Shown here: positions 50,846 to 60,658 of the stretch, piece after piece
Layout: each line of letters begins with the position of its first letter
How positions within the stretch are numbered: the first letter of the stretch is position 1
DNA from: JAXLVB01 sp046329195
GTDB taxonomy: Bacteria > Bacteroidota > Bacteroidia > Cytophagales > Spirosomataceae
Reading direction: 5' to 3'
Assembly (NCBI GenBank): GCA_046329195.1
Contig: JAXLVB010000001.1
Coordinates: 124,001-188,000, forward strand
Length of the DNA stretch: 64,000 nt
Notes under the pieces: model-generated
What the model saw: the letters and a program-made list of their open reading frames with translations, nothing else
The model's database searches: none
Told to the model about the DNA's origin: nothing
Program-made: the position numbers and the translations under genes

Positions 50846-51570
50846 TTCGTCAAGTTAAGCCGAGTTACTTCGTTTGACCAGTAGTCTATATAATAAAGCG
50901 TTTGGCCGTCTATGCAGAATTGCTTGGAACGGATATTCTTAGGAAATTTGATCCAGCCCTTGCTGGTAGGTTGATAGAGGTACGAATCTTTGCCTACAAT
51001 CCAGAGCTTTCCTTGGTTGTCCATCGCAAAGTACCGAGCCTGCGGGCAGTTAGGTACTTCGGCCCAGCCCGTGCCAGTACCTTTATACACTTTCTGATTG
51101 GTGCCAATGTGGTAGGGTACGCCTTTGGCATCAAGCAACATCGTTTTAGCTAAGCCTTTGCCTGGATATTCTTGAAAAGCTGTCCCTTTTTTGACATAAA
51201 TTTTGTCATTTAAGCCCACCAACCAGATTTTTTCGTTGGCATCGGCCCCAATCCATTTCACCCGTTCAGCGTTGAGATATACCCATTTTTTGTCGCCATC
51301 GCTGCGGTGCGCTAAGTCATTATAATTAATTGTATAGAGCGTTCCTTTGGGGCTTACCGACACGAACCGAACTTTTTCATGACTGGGGTGTTCTGTCCAG
51401 ACCTTGCCATCAAAGTGATAAATGCTGTAGTCTGTTCCCAGCGACCAGAGCTGATGCTGAGCATCTACACTGATATAGCGAGCATACGGGCGAGGACCAA
51501 GCACCTCTTGAGCAGAAACAAGGAGGCTACTCAATACTCCGAACAGTATAAAAAATAGGAAACGAGTCAT
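50842..51570 (-). CDS. Secreted tectonin-like beta-propeller protein
   Basis: 242 residues with a signal peptide (to about VSAQ). Repeating units of about 36 residues with the pattern GxLWxVGxDxxIYxxxGxxW (YISVDAQHQLWSLGTDYSIY; WIGADANEKIWLVGLNDKIY; FAMDNQGKLWIVGKDSYLY) match tectonin/TECPR-type repeats. These bind glycans such as lipopolysaccharide in eukaryotic proteins; the bacterial ligand is unknown. Six or so repeats would close a propeller. It converges with the SGNH gene. Confidence 0.8.
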   Translation of the reverse strand: MTRFLFFILFGVLSSLLVSAQEVLGPRPYARYISVDAQHQLWSLGTDYSIYHFDGKVWTEHPSHEKVRFVSVSPKGTLYTINYNDLAHRSDGDKKWVYLNAERVKWIGADANEKIWLVGLNDKIYVKKGTAFQEYPGKGLAKTMLLDAKGVPYHIGTNQKVYKGTGTGWAEVPNCPQARYFAMDNQGKLWIVGKDSYLYQPTSKGWIKFPKNIRSKQFCIDGQTLYYIDYWSNEVTRLNLTN

Positions 51571-51616
51571 AGCACAATAGGAAATTCGTGTACAAAGAAA
51601 CGAAAAATCCGTCGAA

Positions 51617-53140
51617 TCATTTCATGGTCATAATGACACCCACCGTTTCGATACCATCCCATAGGTTTTGAATTCGAATGTTTTCGTTCTCGCCATGTTG
51701 ATTGTTATCATAATTGGCCGAAGGGATGGTGATAATCGCCTTGGTTTTCAGAATATCTTCAAACAAATAGAGCGGTAGGCTACCTCCTAAAGTTGGCATG
51801 ATTACAACTGGATAGTCCACGGTGCTTTGAATGGCTTTTACTACTTGCTGGGCAATGGGCAAGTCAAGGCGAGTACGTTGTGCGTTGTAGCCTGTCTTGG
51901 CCGAATACTTAGCAATAAGTGGGTACTTGGAGCGTTCGTCGGGGGTGGGTTCGTGGTCAATCACATAAAATCCTTGTTTCCGAACGTGGCTAAGTACTTT
52001 TTGTACTTGGCGTTGATGGTCGTTACCTGACACTAAGCGCAAATCTAACAAAGCCGTGGCCGTGGCAGGCACCACATTAGCACCTTGCACCCCTACGCCT
52101 GCGCTAACAAACCCATTGATATTAAGCGAAGGCTGATTGATAAGCTCCGTGAGAGTTTTACCTTTGCTTTCGGCCTCTGCAAAGCCCAGTTCTTGGCGAA
52201 TGGTTTGGTCAATGTTAGGTACAGCCTTGATGGCAGCGAGTTCAGAAGCACTCAGGGGCGTCACGTCGTCATAAAACCCTTCGATAGTCACCTTGCCGCT
52301 GGCATCTTTCATCGAAGCCAACAAGCGAGCTAAACTCATGGCTGGGTTGGGGGCCCAGTTGCCGTAGTGCCCACTATGCAGCGGGCGGCGAGCACCATAC
52401 ACCGTCAGTTCGACATTAATATCGCCTCTACAACCAAACACTACCTGTTTTTTACCAGATTGATGCACAGGCCCATCGCAAAATACCCATAAGCTACTTG
52501 CTAAACGAGACTGAAATTTGCGGAGGTATTCGCCCAAGTGGTCGGAGCCCACTTCTTCTTCGCCCTCAAAGAAAAACTTCACATTGACCGATGGTGTCAG
52601 CCCACTTTTGACCAATGCCTCGTAGGCCGATAGGATGATAAATACCCCTGCTTTGTCGTCGGCAGTACTGCGGGCAATAATGCGCCAGTCGCCATTAATA
52701 GGCTCGTTGGCAGTGGGGGTAGGGAGAATTTTTCCGTTGTTTTCAATCGAATTAGTAGCAACTACAGGTTTGAATGGTGCTGTACCGGTCGCCCATTTGT
52801 TGGACTGAACAGGCTGACCATCGTAATGCGCATAAAAAATGACCGTTTGGGTTGCTCCCGGTACATTGACTTCGCCAAAAACAACGGGAGGGGTTTTACC
52901 GCCCAATTCCAGCAGCTCGGCCTTAATACCTCGCCGTTCCATCATTTGGCTGATAAACAGTGCATTCTTACGAATATCGTTGGTTGTGTCTTTCACAACA
53001 TTCGGAATAGACAGCAACTGGATGTATTCGTTGAGCCAAACGTGTTCGTTTTGTTGGCGAAATGCCCTGATTTTGAGGTGGTTTTGGGCAAACGAAGCGG
53101 TGGTAAACAGAAGAAATATGAAAAAGAAATATCGTGTCAT
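51617..53140 (-). CDS. Secreted M20-family metallopeptidase (dipeptidase-like)
   Basis: 507 residues from ATG 53140, supported by a promoter element 22 nt upstream; the in-frame start at 53164 lies beyond the predicted transcript start. Signal peptide to about SFAQ. Zinc ligands: H in FYAHYDGQPVQ, D in ARSTADDKAG (bridging), EE in FFEGEEEVGS, and H near the end in NNQHGENENI. The middle dimerisation domain (VYGARRPLHSGHYG) is typical of M20. Probably releases dipeptides in the periplasm. Confidence 0.92.
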   Translation of the reverse strand: MTRYFFFIFLLFTTASFAQNHLKIRAFRQQNEHVWLNEYIQLLSIPNVVKDTTNDIRKNALFISQMMERRGIKAELLELGGKTPPVVFGEVNVPGATQTVIFYAHYDGQPVQSNKWATGTAPFKPVVATNSIENNGKILPTPTANEPINGDWRIIARSTADDKAGVFIILSAYEALVKSGLTPSVNVKFFFEGEEEVGSDHLGEYLRKFQSRLASSLWVFCDGPVHQSGKKQVVFGCRGDINVELTVYGARRPLHSGHYGNWAPNPAMSLARLLASMKDASGKVTIEGFYDDVTPLSASELAAIKAVPNIDQTIRQELGFAEAESKGKTLTELINQPSLNINGFVSAGVGVQGANVVPATATALLDLRLVSGNDHQRQVQKVLSHVRKQGFYVIDHEPTPDERSKYPLIAKYSAKTGYNAQRTRLDLPIAQQVVKAIQSTVDYPVVIMPTLGGSLPLYLFEDILKTKAIITIPSANYDNNQHGENENIRIQNLWDGIETVGVIMTMK

Positions 53141-53161
53141 GGAATCTGTGTTAGAGCTGTA

Positions 53162-53169
53162 CAAAGATA
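53162..53169 (-). promoter_or_regulatory. Promoter -7 element of the M20 peptidase gene
   Basis: TATCTTTG on the minus strand, exact match; transcript start near 53155 and a leader of about 15 nt, fixing ATG 53140 as the start. Confidence 0.5.
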
Positions 53170-53394
53170 CGCAGCTGCGTGAGAAAATAGCAGTTCAGGT
53201 TTGTAAAGATATTCATTACCTCATTATTCAACATCAGAATCTAACACCTCGTCATTACGGTTTATCTGCTAAAACATTCCGTTCGTCCTATTTTTTGAAA
53301 GATGTCAGAACATTCCCCAAAATAAAATCGTTGTTTATACGTCTGAGAAGTCAAAGGTTTTATCAAACACCTTTTTCTTTAAGATAATCTGACA

Positions 53395-54666
53395 ATGAAC
53401 AAGTTACTTATTATTCCGCTACTTACGCTTATTTTCCTGCTGATAGACTGGTATGTGTTTCAAGCAGTAAAAGTGGCCTTCCAGAATACGTCGTCAAGCA
53501 CTCAACAATGGGTAAAATGGATTTACTGGGGGTTAAACCTCCTGATTCTGTCGGGTATGTGGCTATACAATTTTGGAAATCCTGACTGGTTTGGCAAAAA
53601 CGTTCGCACTTTTCTGCTGGTTGGTGTATTTATTAGTTATTTTTCCAAGCTCTTTGTGCTTGTTTTCTTACTTATTGATGATCTAATTCGCCTCGGACGC
53701 TGGATAGTTTCACTGTTTACGAAGCCAGAGGTCAATGCATTGGCCACGGCTCCCTCGCCAACCGAGACTACGATTTCACGCTCTGAGTTTTTGATGAAAA
53801 CAGCCTTGGTTGTAGGTGCTGTTCCATTGGGGGCTGCCACGTGGGGGATTCTTTCGGGGGCTCATGACTATCGAGTGCGCCGAGTCACGCTTCGACTCAA
53901 AGACCTTCCCAAATCGTTTGATGGCTTTCGGATTGCCCAAATTTCGGATATTCACTCGGGTAGCTTTTTCAACAAAACGGCGGTGAAAGGTGGCGTGGAG
54001 ATGATTCTGAAAGAAAAAGCCGATGTCATTTTCTTTACAGGCGATTTGGTAAACAATCGTGCCAACGAAGTAGAAGAATACATCCCTATTTTTAACAAAC
54101 TTAAAGCGCCGCTGGGTGTTTATAGTACGCTGGGAAACCACGATTACGGCGACTATTACAACTGGGCCAGCAAGCAGGCCAAACAGCAAAACCTCAACGA
54201 CGTCAAACATGCGCACAAGTTGCTGGGCTGGGATTTACTCAACGACGAGCACCGCATCTTGACCGAAAGCGGCGAACAATTAGCGATTTTGGGCGTGCAA
54301 AACTGTGGTTTTGGCCGATTCCAACGCCAAAACTACGGTAACTTAGCCAAAGCATACGCCGGAACTGACGAGGCGCCTGTTAAGCTGTTGCTCTCGCATG
54401 ACCCCCAGCACTGGGACGGCGAGGTGAATACCAACTACAAAGACATTAACGTGATGTTTTCGGGGCATACACACGGAACCCAATTTGGCGTTAACATCGG
54501 CGATTTGCATTGGAGTCCAGCCCAATATGCTTATAAACAGTGGGCAGGGCTGTACCAACAAGAAGACCAGTACTTGTATGTCAACCGTGGGTATGGATAC
54601 ATCGGGTTTCCGGGACGAGTCGGTATGCCGCCCGAAATCACAGTTTTTGAACTAAAAAGCGTATAG
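53395..54666 (+). CDS. Membrane-anchored metallophosphoesterase
   Basis: 423 residues. Three or four N-terminal helices (to about 105), then the catalytic domain with DIHSG (metal 1), FTGDLVNN, LGNHDYGDY, SHDPQHW and SGHTHGTQF, the five calcineurin-fold motifs in order. Related proteins are YkuE-like phosphodiesterases; the substrate is unknown. An ordinary single gene with no operon partner. Confidence 0.92.
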   Translation: MNKLLIIPLLTLIFLLIDWYVFQAVKVAFQNTSSSTQQWVKWIYWGLNLLILSGMWLYNFGNPDWFGKNVRTFLLVGVFISYFSKLFVLVFLLIDDLIRLGRWIVSLFTKPEVNALATAPSPTETTISRSEFLMKTALVVGAVPLGAATWGILSGAHDYRVRRVTLRLKDLPKSFDGFRIAQISDIHSGSFFNKTAVKGGVEMILKEKADVIFFTGDLVNNRANEVEEYIPIFNKLKAPLGVYSTLGNHDYGDYYNWASKQAKQQNLNDVKHAHKLLGWDLLNDEHRILTESGEQLAILGVQNCGFGRFQRQNYGNLAKAYAGTDEAPVKLLLSHDPQHWDGEVNTNYKDINVMFSGHTHGTQFGVNIGDLHWSPAQYAYKQWAGLYQQEDQYLYVNRGYGYIGFPGRVGMPPEITVFELKSV

Positions 54667-54722
54667 CATACGCCCATCTCCAATAATTGCATCTTTAAAC
54701 CCTTAAAAACCAAACCTTTGCT

Positions 54723-55577
54723 ATGATTAAACTCATTTTGCCTCTTTATTTATTGCTGGTAAGTGCTATTGGGTATTTTCAACCACAACCCGAACCTACC
54801 ACCCATGCGATTCCGGTGTGTCATAGCCAGCCCAACGACATGTCTGACATGGCCGCCGACCCAGCCTTTCAGATGCTCCACGAAGCACCGCTGCCTTTTC
54901 ATTACGCAGGAGCTGGCGAAGCCGTTAGTTTTGATACACCCGATGGCCAAAAAGGTTCTGGCTTTTTGCTAAAAGCACCAAAAAAATCAAACAAATGGCT
55001 CTTGGTGTATCAAGAATGGTGGGGACTCAACGACCATATCAAGCAACAAGCCGAAACGTTTTTTAACGATTTGAAAGACGTAAACGTGTTGGCTCTTGAT
55101 ATGTATGACGGCCAAGTGGCCACTACCCCACAAGATGCTGGAAAAATCATGCAGAGTGCCAAAACAGAGCGCTTAGAAGCCATCATCAAAGGGGCATTGG
55201 CGTATGCCGGCACCAAAGCCAAGTTTGCATCGGTAGGCTGGTGTTTTGGTGGGATGTTGTCCTTGAAATCAGCGATTTTGGAAGGTAAGCAGGCCGTAGG
55301 TTGCGTCATGTATTATGGCCGCCCCGAGAAAGATGTTGAAAAACTCAAAACACTGAATACCGACGTATTAGGGATTTTCGGAAGCCAAGACAAAGGTATT
55401 CCGCCGGCCACAGTGAGCGAGTTTGAAGCAAACATGAAAACCGCCGACAAAAAAGTAACTATCAAAATGTACGATGCTGGACATGGCTTTGCCAACCCAA
55501 GCAATCCTGTCTATAACAAGCCTTTTGCCGACGAAGCCTACGCCACAGCATTGGCTTATTTGAAAGGAAAGTATTAA
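54723..55577 (+). CDS. Exported dienelactone-hydrolase family protein
   Basis: 284 residues with a hydrophobic signal-like N-terminus. Alpha/beta hydrolase with nucleophile Cys in VGWCFGGM, acid in GSQDKGIP and His in AGHGFANP, the DLH triad. EWWGLNDHIKQQAE is the family's E-containing N-terminal block. Natural substrate unknown. Closed by a strong terminator. Confidence 0.9.
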   Translation: MIKLILPLYLLLVSAIGYFQPQPEPTTHAIPVCHSQPNDMSDMAADPAFQMLHEAPLPFHYAGAGEAVSFDTPDGQKGSGFLLKAPKKSNKWLLVYQEWWGLNDHIKQQAETFFNDLKDVNVLALDMYDGQVATTPQDAGKIMQSAKTERLEAIIKGALAYAGTKAKFASVGWCFGGMLSLKSAILEGKQAVGCVMYYGRPEKDVEKLKTLNTDVLGIFGSQDKGIPPATVSEFEANMKTADKKVTIKMYDAGHGFANPSNPVYNKPFADEAYATALAYLKGKY

Positions 55578-55600
55578 TTAATCAGAAACGGTGTTTAAGT

Positions 55601-55636
55601 AAAAGCCAAATGAATAACTATTCGTTTGGCTTTTTA
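55601..55636 (+). terminator. Terminator after the dienelactone hydrolase gene
   Basis: AAAAGCCAAA (55601-55610) with TTTGGCTTTT (55625-55634), with an inner GAATA/TATTC pair, then Ts. Confidence 0.9.
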
Positions 55637-55676
55637 GTTATATTTCGGTCACTAACTATTTCTTTCATCAACCCCT

Positions 55677-57344
55677 ATGAAACCAAAACTACCCTTTGTG
55701 CTCCTCCTACTGGCCAGTATGTTATTTGGTTCGTTCATCACCAAAGTAGCTGACGACAAGGTCATTACCATCGAAGTAATCAAGCAAGCCGAAAAAATAC
55801 TTGGCTTAGAGTTTTCGGCTGTTGAGGCCGATTCGATGACCACGAAACTCACCGACAATAGAGCCTCTTACGAACGAATGCGTAAATTTCCGTTGAGTAA
55901 CGACGTCGCTCCTGCGCTGTATTTCAATCCGTTGCCCGTTGGCTTTGAGTTTGAGAAAGAACGTAAACCGTTCAAAGCATCGGCAATTGGTAAAGTATTG
56001 TTGCCAACCAATCGTGACGATTTGGCGTTCTTCACCGTTCGAGAATTGGCCGAACTCATTCGTACCAAACAAATCACATCGGTTGAATTGACGAAATTTT
56101 TTATCGAAAGGCTCAAAAAGTATAATGCTACCTTGCTTAATGTCGTAAGCCTCACCGAAGAGCTGGCCCTCAAGCAAGCCGCCCAAGCCGACGCCGAAAT
56201 CAAAGCAGGTCAATACAAAGGTCTGCTTCATGGCATTCCGTATGGAGCCAAAGATTTATTAGCCGTAAAAAATTACAAAACCACTTGGGGTTCAGGGGCG
56301 CACCAAGACCAAACCATTGACCAAAACGCTGTTGTCATCCAACGCCTCGAAGCCGCCGGGGCCGTACTTTGTGCTAAACTCACCATGGGCGAATTAGCGA
56401 TGGGCGACGTTTGGTTTGGGGGCAAAACCAAAAACCCTTGGGATTTGAAAAGAGGTTCTTCTGGCTCATCGGCGGGGTCTGCCTCGGCAGTGGCCGCAGG
56501 ATGCTTGCCTTTTGCCATTGGCACCGAAACACTAGGCTCTATCGTGTCGCCTTCTACCGAGTGTGGCACTACAGGGTTGCGCCCTACGTTTGGGCGAGTT
56601 CCCCGTACAGGGGCCATGGCCTTGAGCTGGAGTATGGATAAAATCGGACCGATTTGCCGCTCAGTTGAGGATTGCGCCATTGTTTTTAATACGATACAAG
56701 GTGTTGACGGACAAGACTTTACACTCATGGATGCGTCGTTTAATTACAACGGAACGCAGCTTAGTCTCAAAGGGATGCGCATAGGGTATGTCAAAAAAGA
56801 TTTTGAAAGCCGTTATCCGAACAAAAGCTCCGATTCGCTCACCTTGGCTACATTACAACAGTTGGGTGCCGAACTCGTTCCGATGGAATTACCTACCTTT
56901 CCTGCTCGTGACATGACCTTGATTATTGGGGTTGAGGGCGCCACCGCTTTCGACGAAATGACTCGCTCCAACGCCGATGATAAGTTGGTACAACAGTGGA
57001 AATGGAACTGGCCCAATCAATTCCGATCGGCTCGGTTTGTCCCTGCCGTTGAGTATCTACAGGCCAATCGCTTGCGCACGCAGTTGATCCAAGACATGGA
57101 CAAACGCTTGCGAGAGGCCAATGTAGAGGTGTACATTACTCCTTCGTTTTCCGCTTCGGGCAATTTGCAGATTACCAACCTGACGGGACATCCTTGTGTG
57201 GTGTTGCCCAATGGGTTTCGGGCAGAGAATCGCCCGGTTAGTATTACCTTTATGGGCAAACTCTTTGGTGAGGCCAAACTACTACAAGTGGCCAAAGCCT
57301 ACCAAGATGCTACAACATTTCACAAAAAACATCCTATCTTGTGA
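55677..57344 (+). CDS. Amidase-signature hydrolase (exported)
   Basis: 555 residues with a signal-like N-terminus (PFVLLLLASMLFGSF). Amidase signature Ser-cisSer-Lys triad: Lys in IPYGAKDLL (near 187), cis-Ser in GSSGSSAGSASAVAAG (near 265) and nucleophile Ser in GTETLGSIVSPS. The N-terminal about 110 residues are extra relative to GatA. A general amide hydrolase rather than GatCAB, since no gatB or gatC is nearby. Confidence 0.92.
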   Translation: MKPKLPFVLLLLASMLFGSFITKVADDKVITIEVIKQAEKILGLEFSAVEADSMTTKLTDNRASYERMRKFPLSNDVAPALYFNPLPVGFEFEKERKPFKASAIGKVLLPTNRDDLAFFTVRELAELIRTKQITSVELTKFFIERLKKYNATLLNVVSLTEELALKQAAQADAEIKAGQYKGLLHGIPYGAKDLLAVKNYKTTWGSGAHQDQTIDQNAVVIQRLEAAGAVLCAKLTMGELAMGDVWFGGKTKNPWDLKRGSSGSSAGSASAVAAGCLPFAIGTETLGSIVSPSTECGTTGLRPTFGRVPRTGAMALSWSMDKIGPICRSVEDCAIVFNTIQGVDGQDFTLMDASFNYNGTQLSLKGMRIGYVKKDFESRYPNKSSDSLTLATLQQLGAELVPMELPTFPARDMTLIIGVEGATAFDEMTRSNADDKLVQQWKWNWPNQFRSARFVPAVEYLQANRLRTQLIQDMDKRLREANVEVYITPSFSASGNLQITNLTGHPCVVLPNGFRAENRPVSITFMGKLFGEAKLLQVAKAYQDATTFHKKHPIL

Positions 57345-57465
57345 GGTAATTAACCACCTTGCGGTGGATACACTGGTTATTGGCTCCATTGGGGGGTCGT
57401 TAATCAACTGAACAAGAAATGATGAGTTGGCAGAAGATACGCTTAAGCCCTTAATTTGGTTATCT

Positions 57466-58317
57466 ATGAAAAAGCTCCTTACGTTGGCCTTGATGGGTTG
57501 GGCATCGGCCATAAGTGTTGCACAGAAAGCCCCTCAAGCCTTGCAACAGATGATTGCTGCCGAAAAAGCCTTCGCTCAGTTGTCGCTTGACAATGGTACC
57601 AATACGGCTTTTCTGGCCTATTTTGCACCCACGGGCGTTACTTTTCAGAATAACCAACCCACCAATGGCCAAGCGCATTGGCAAAAACAACCCGAAGACA
57701 AAGGTAAACTCACATGGACACCGATTTTTGGAAACATAGCCTCGTCGGGTGACTTGGGATACGACACAGGTCCTTGGGCTTACTATACTACCAAGGCCGA
57801 TACCAAGCCTTCGGCTACGGGGAGTTTTATTACTGTATGGCAAAAACAGAGCACCGGTGTCTGGAAAGTGGCTCTCGATTTAGGGGTGGGTCATTCCGAA
57901 ATAGCTGCCACGCCGTTTGTGGCAGCCAGTTCGCTGGGAGGCAAGCCGGCCAATCAAGATACCGCTATGGTGAAGGCTGCCTTGATAAGTACGGATTATC
58001 TCTTCTCCAAAACCCTTCTGAGCGACGGAGCATTGCGAGCCTATTCGCCTTACTTGACCGACAATACTCGCCTGTATCGGTATGGAGTGGAGCCCATTTT
58101 ACAAAAAGGTGACATCTTGAAACTGTTAGAAAAGCCAAGTCAAAAGACCAAATTTGAACCAATGGGCGGAGGAGTATCACAAGCGGGAGACCTTGGCTAT
58201 GTGTATGGCACCGCCACTACCGACGACAAAGTGGGTAACTACCTCCGAGTGTGGCGGCGCTCGGCCAAGCACACGTGGGAACTTGCCTTAGAGGTAGTAG
58301 CATTGCCTGTAGAATAA
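57466..58317 (+). CDS. Exported protein with two DUF4440/SnoaL-like domains
   Basis: 283 residues from ATG 57466 (an in-frame start 39 nt upstream adds a non-signal tail). Signal peptide to about SVAQ. Two halves, each with an NTF2-like pattern: MIAAEKAFAQLSLDNG...GSGDLGYDTGPW (shortened) and RAYSPYLTDNTRLYRYG...AGDLGYVYGTAT. The repeated GDLGYxxG motif shows internal duplication. No known substrate. Confidence 0.8.
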   Translation: MKKLLTLALMGWASAISVAQKAPQALQQMIAAEKAFAQLSLDNGTNTAFLAYFAPTGVTFQNNQPTNGQAHWQKQPEDKGKLTWTPIFGNIASSGDLGYDTGPWAYYTTKADTKPSATGSFITVWQKQSTGVWKVALDLGVGHSEIAATPFVAASSLGGKPANQDTAMVKAALISTDYLFSKTLLSDGALRAYSPYLTDNTRLYRYGVEPILQKGDILKLLEKPSQKTKFEPMGGGVSQAGDLGYVYGTATTDDKVGNYLRVWRRSAKHTWELALEVVALPVE

Positions 58318-58333
58318 AATAACCAATAGCTTA

Positions 58334-58369
58334 CCACCCTGTCAGGGTCTATAACCGCTGACAGGGTGG
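58334..58369. repeat. Inverted repeat after the DUF4440-like gene
   Basis: CCACCCTGTCA (58334-58344) and TGACAGGGTGG (58359-58369) with a 14-nt loop; no T-run. May act as an mRNA-stabilising hairpin ahead of the next terminator. Confidence 0.7.
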
Positions 58370-58380
58370 ATACAAACAGA

Positions 58381-58408
58381 AAAGGCGGAGAAGTCTCCGC
58401 CTTTCTTG
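58381..58408. terminator. Bidirectional terminator
   Basis: AAAGGCGGAG (58381-58390) with CTCCGCCTTT (58395-58404), 4-nt loop, followed by TTCTTG on plus. It separates the convergent genes. Confidence 0.8.
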
Positions 58409-58453
58409 TGTATTACCCTTAACCAAAATACATTATACTAATGAGCTATAACC

Positions 58454-58852
58454 TTAGCGAATCGAGATAGCACGCTCTGACTCGCTAACGGGTTTTTCGG
58501 TAGAAAGATTAACTTCTTTTACTACTTTGTCACGACCACTGCTGATTTCAAAACGATACTTGCCATCTTGCAAATCGCTGAGGTCAAACTTCCGCCAATA
58601 TTTAGCGTCTTTTTTCGCAATCGTTTCTGAATACAAAACTTCGTCCTTGTCGTTTTTCAAGGCAACAAATACTCGGTCTGCTGCTGACTTCTCCACAATC
58701 AAGTTCATTTTAGTGGTATTGACCGACTGATACATTCCGACCGAAAAAGCTTTCTTTTTAGCGGTTGTTTCTGTGGGTTCTTCAGCAAAGGCTGATACGG
58801 TTGAAGCGGCTACTACTGCGGCTAACATCAATGTTTTTACTAACGTTTTCAT
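58454..58852 (-). CDS. Small secreted protein of unknown function
   Basis: 132 residues with a signal peptide (to about VSAFAEE). The mature part is beta-rich, like a single Ig-like or T9SS-associated module: RVFVALKNDKDEVLYSE, DLSDLQDGKYRFEIS (typical YRFEIS strand). No cysteines. It resembles DUF3244-type periplasmic proteins, but I am not sure of the family. Confidence 0.75.
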   Translation of the reverse strand: MKTLVKTLMLAAVVAASTVSAFAEEPTETTAKKKAFSVGMYQSVNTTKMNLIVEKSAADRVFVALKNDKDEVLYSETIAKKDAKYWRKFDLSDLQDGKYRFEISSGRDKVVKEVNLSTEKPVSESERAISIR

Positions 58853-59495
58853 GGCTTTGTGTTGTTAAAATTTGATTAAAACTGATGGCTTTTATTGGTT
58901 GTACTAATGAATTGCCAAATCCGTGCCAAACTTCAAAAAGTGTATTTTTAGGCTATTTAGGCACTTTTTTCTTTTTTGACCTGTCCGAAACCGAACAGTT
59001 GGTGTTCGTTTTCGGAGGATGATTTTTAAATTCGATTCAAAGTTACTTGCAAAAAATAGTACCTTGTATTACAAACTACACAATTGGTCAATTTAAAGGA
59101 CAAGTGGTAGTGAAGTACTCTTTAAAATTTTTTGAAGTTTTGGTTATCGAATTTTAGGTGATTCTTGAGTAGTTTTCGGCAACAAGCTCTGCCAAATTCC
59201 CCTTGATGTGGGGTTATGGATACGTAACATTAAGGTGCTACTATATCTATTTAAAAACTACTCCTAAGGTTTTTGATTTTCCAAATAGCACTATTATCTG
59301 ATGAACTACTGCACTATTTTGGGTACTTCAATATACCTACTTTTCAAATCACACTATCATCTTGTTGGCTAAGGAAAGCAACTAATAGACGCTGGCCGAG
59401 GCAAAGATGTTGCACACCCCAAAAGAAATTTTGGGAATTTTCGACGAACGGCAAAAAAATAATCAATTTTGGCTTTTAAACCCCACCAATAGCTC
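58853..59495. other. Long intergenic region with a possible operator
   Basis: AT-rich, 643 bp. The imperfect palindrome AGTACCTTGTATTACAAACTACA is split here as 59058-59070 and 59070-59080. Its TTGTATTACAA centre resembles sites of PadR-type regulators I have seen in Bacteroidota, but the match is weak. A 68-codon open frame near 59273-59479 lacks features and looks accidental. Confidence 0.3.
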
Positions 59496-60614
59496 ATGTA
59501 CGTTTTAGCCAATGCTACCATTTATACGGGTATTTCGGTCGAAAAGCCCGCTTCCTTGCTGATTGACCAAGGCAAAATCAAAGGAATTGTGTCATCAAAT
59601 GACATTCCGACCGACTGCCCTGTTTATGATTTACAAGGTCTGAATCTTGCCCCTGGTTTGTTGGATTTACAGATTTATGGGGGTGGAGGGAGTTTATTTA
59701 ACACTGACATTTCAGAAACAACCATCCAACAGACAGTACAAGACCAACGCCGAACAGGCACCACAGGTTTGCAAATTACGCTATCATCTATGTCGTTTGA
59801 GGCGATGATGGAGTCTGTTCGGGTAGCAAAGGCATACCTCCAAAACGGCGGTAAAAACCTACTGGGTTTGCACTTAGAAGGGCCGTACTTTAGTATGGAA
59901 AAGCGAGGGGCTCATGTGGCCAAATACATTCGTAAAGCGACAAGACCTGAGCTTGAGACCATCATAGCCGCCTGCGACGGCCTACCTACCTACATGACCT
60001 TGGCCCCCGAACAGCAAGACGCCGACTGCTTAGATCTGCTGCTGGCCAGCCCCATCAAACTCGCCTTGGGGCATAGCAGTGCTACGTATTGGCAGGCGAA
60101 AGTAGCTTTTGAGCGAGGCTTCAGCCGAGTAACGCACCTATTCAACGCCATGACCCAGTTTCAGAGTCGAGAACCAGGTATTGTGGGGGCCACCTACGAC
60201 TCACAGGCACGAGCCAGCATCATTGCTGACGGTATTCATTGTGACTTCGCCTCGGTCCGAATCAGTAAGCAAATCATGCAGCAGCGACTATTTTTGATTA
60301 CCGATGCCGTCACGCAAGATACCCGTGGCGACTATAGTTTTCAGTTTGCAGGCGACCGCTACACCGACCAAAACGGCGTCTTGTCGGGTTCGGCACTGAC
60401 CATGATTCAGGCAGTTCAGAATTGTGTCGAAAAAGTTGGCATTCCGCTCGACGAAGCCCTACGGATGGCCACACTTTACCCTGCCCAAGTCATAGACCAA
60501 GCACATGTAATTGGTCAGATTGCCCCTGAATTTGATGCTGATTTAGTGGTGTTTGATGCTCAATATCAAGTAAAAGCTCTTGTTGAAAAAGGAGTGATAG
60601 AATGGTTTTCTTGA
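59496..60614 (+). CDS. nagA: N-acetylglucosamine-6-phosphate deacetylase
   Basis: 372 residues. Amidohydrolase fold: PGLLDLQIYGGGG near 52 (metal-binding region), HLEGPYFS near 127 with the Glu ligand, GHSSATYW and THLFNAM near 188-210, DGIHCDF near 245 and LITDAV with the catalytic Asp near 270. It converts GlcNAc-6-P to GlcN-6-P in cell-wall or chitin sugar recycling. No nagB neighbour is in the window. A weak CAATTTTG lies 25 nt upstream. Confidence 0.94.
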   Translation: MYVLANATIYTGISVEKPASLLIDQGKIKGIVSSNDIPTDCPVYDLQGLNLAPGLLDLQIYGGGGSLFNTDISETTIQQTVQDQRRTGTTGLQITLSSMSFEAMMESVRVAKAYLQNGGKNLLGLHLEGPYFSMEKRGAHVAKYIRKATRPELETIIAACDGLPTYMTLAPEQQDADCLDLLLASPIKLALGHSSATYWQAKVAFERGFSRVTHLFNAMTQFQSREPGIVGATYDSQARASIIADGIHCDFASVRISKQIMQQRLFLITDAVTQDTRGDYSFQFAGDRYTDQNGVLSGSALTMIQAVQNCVEKVGIPLDEALRMATLYPAQVIDQAHVIGQIAPEFDADLVVFDAQYQVKALVEKGVIEWFS

Positions 60615-60658
60615 AAATTTTCAATAGATTTACTTGAAAAACAGCTTCCTTAAATAAT

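Noticed and set aside
53139..53387. Plus-strand 82-codon open frame between the M20 peptidase and the metallophosphoesterase
   Set aside because: It overlaps the M20 peptidase promoter and leader, is the tail of a longer antisense frame, and resembles no protein family.
59273..59479. 68-codon open frame upstream of nagA
   Set aside because: No start context, no homologous features, and located in AT-rich intergenic DNA.
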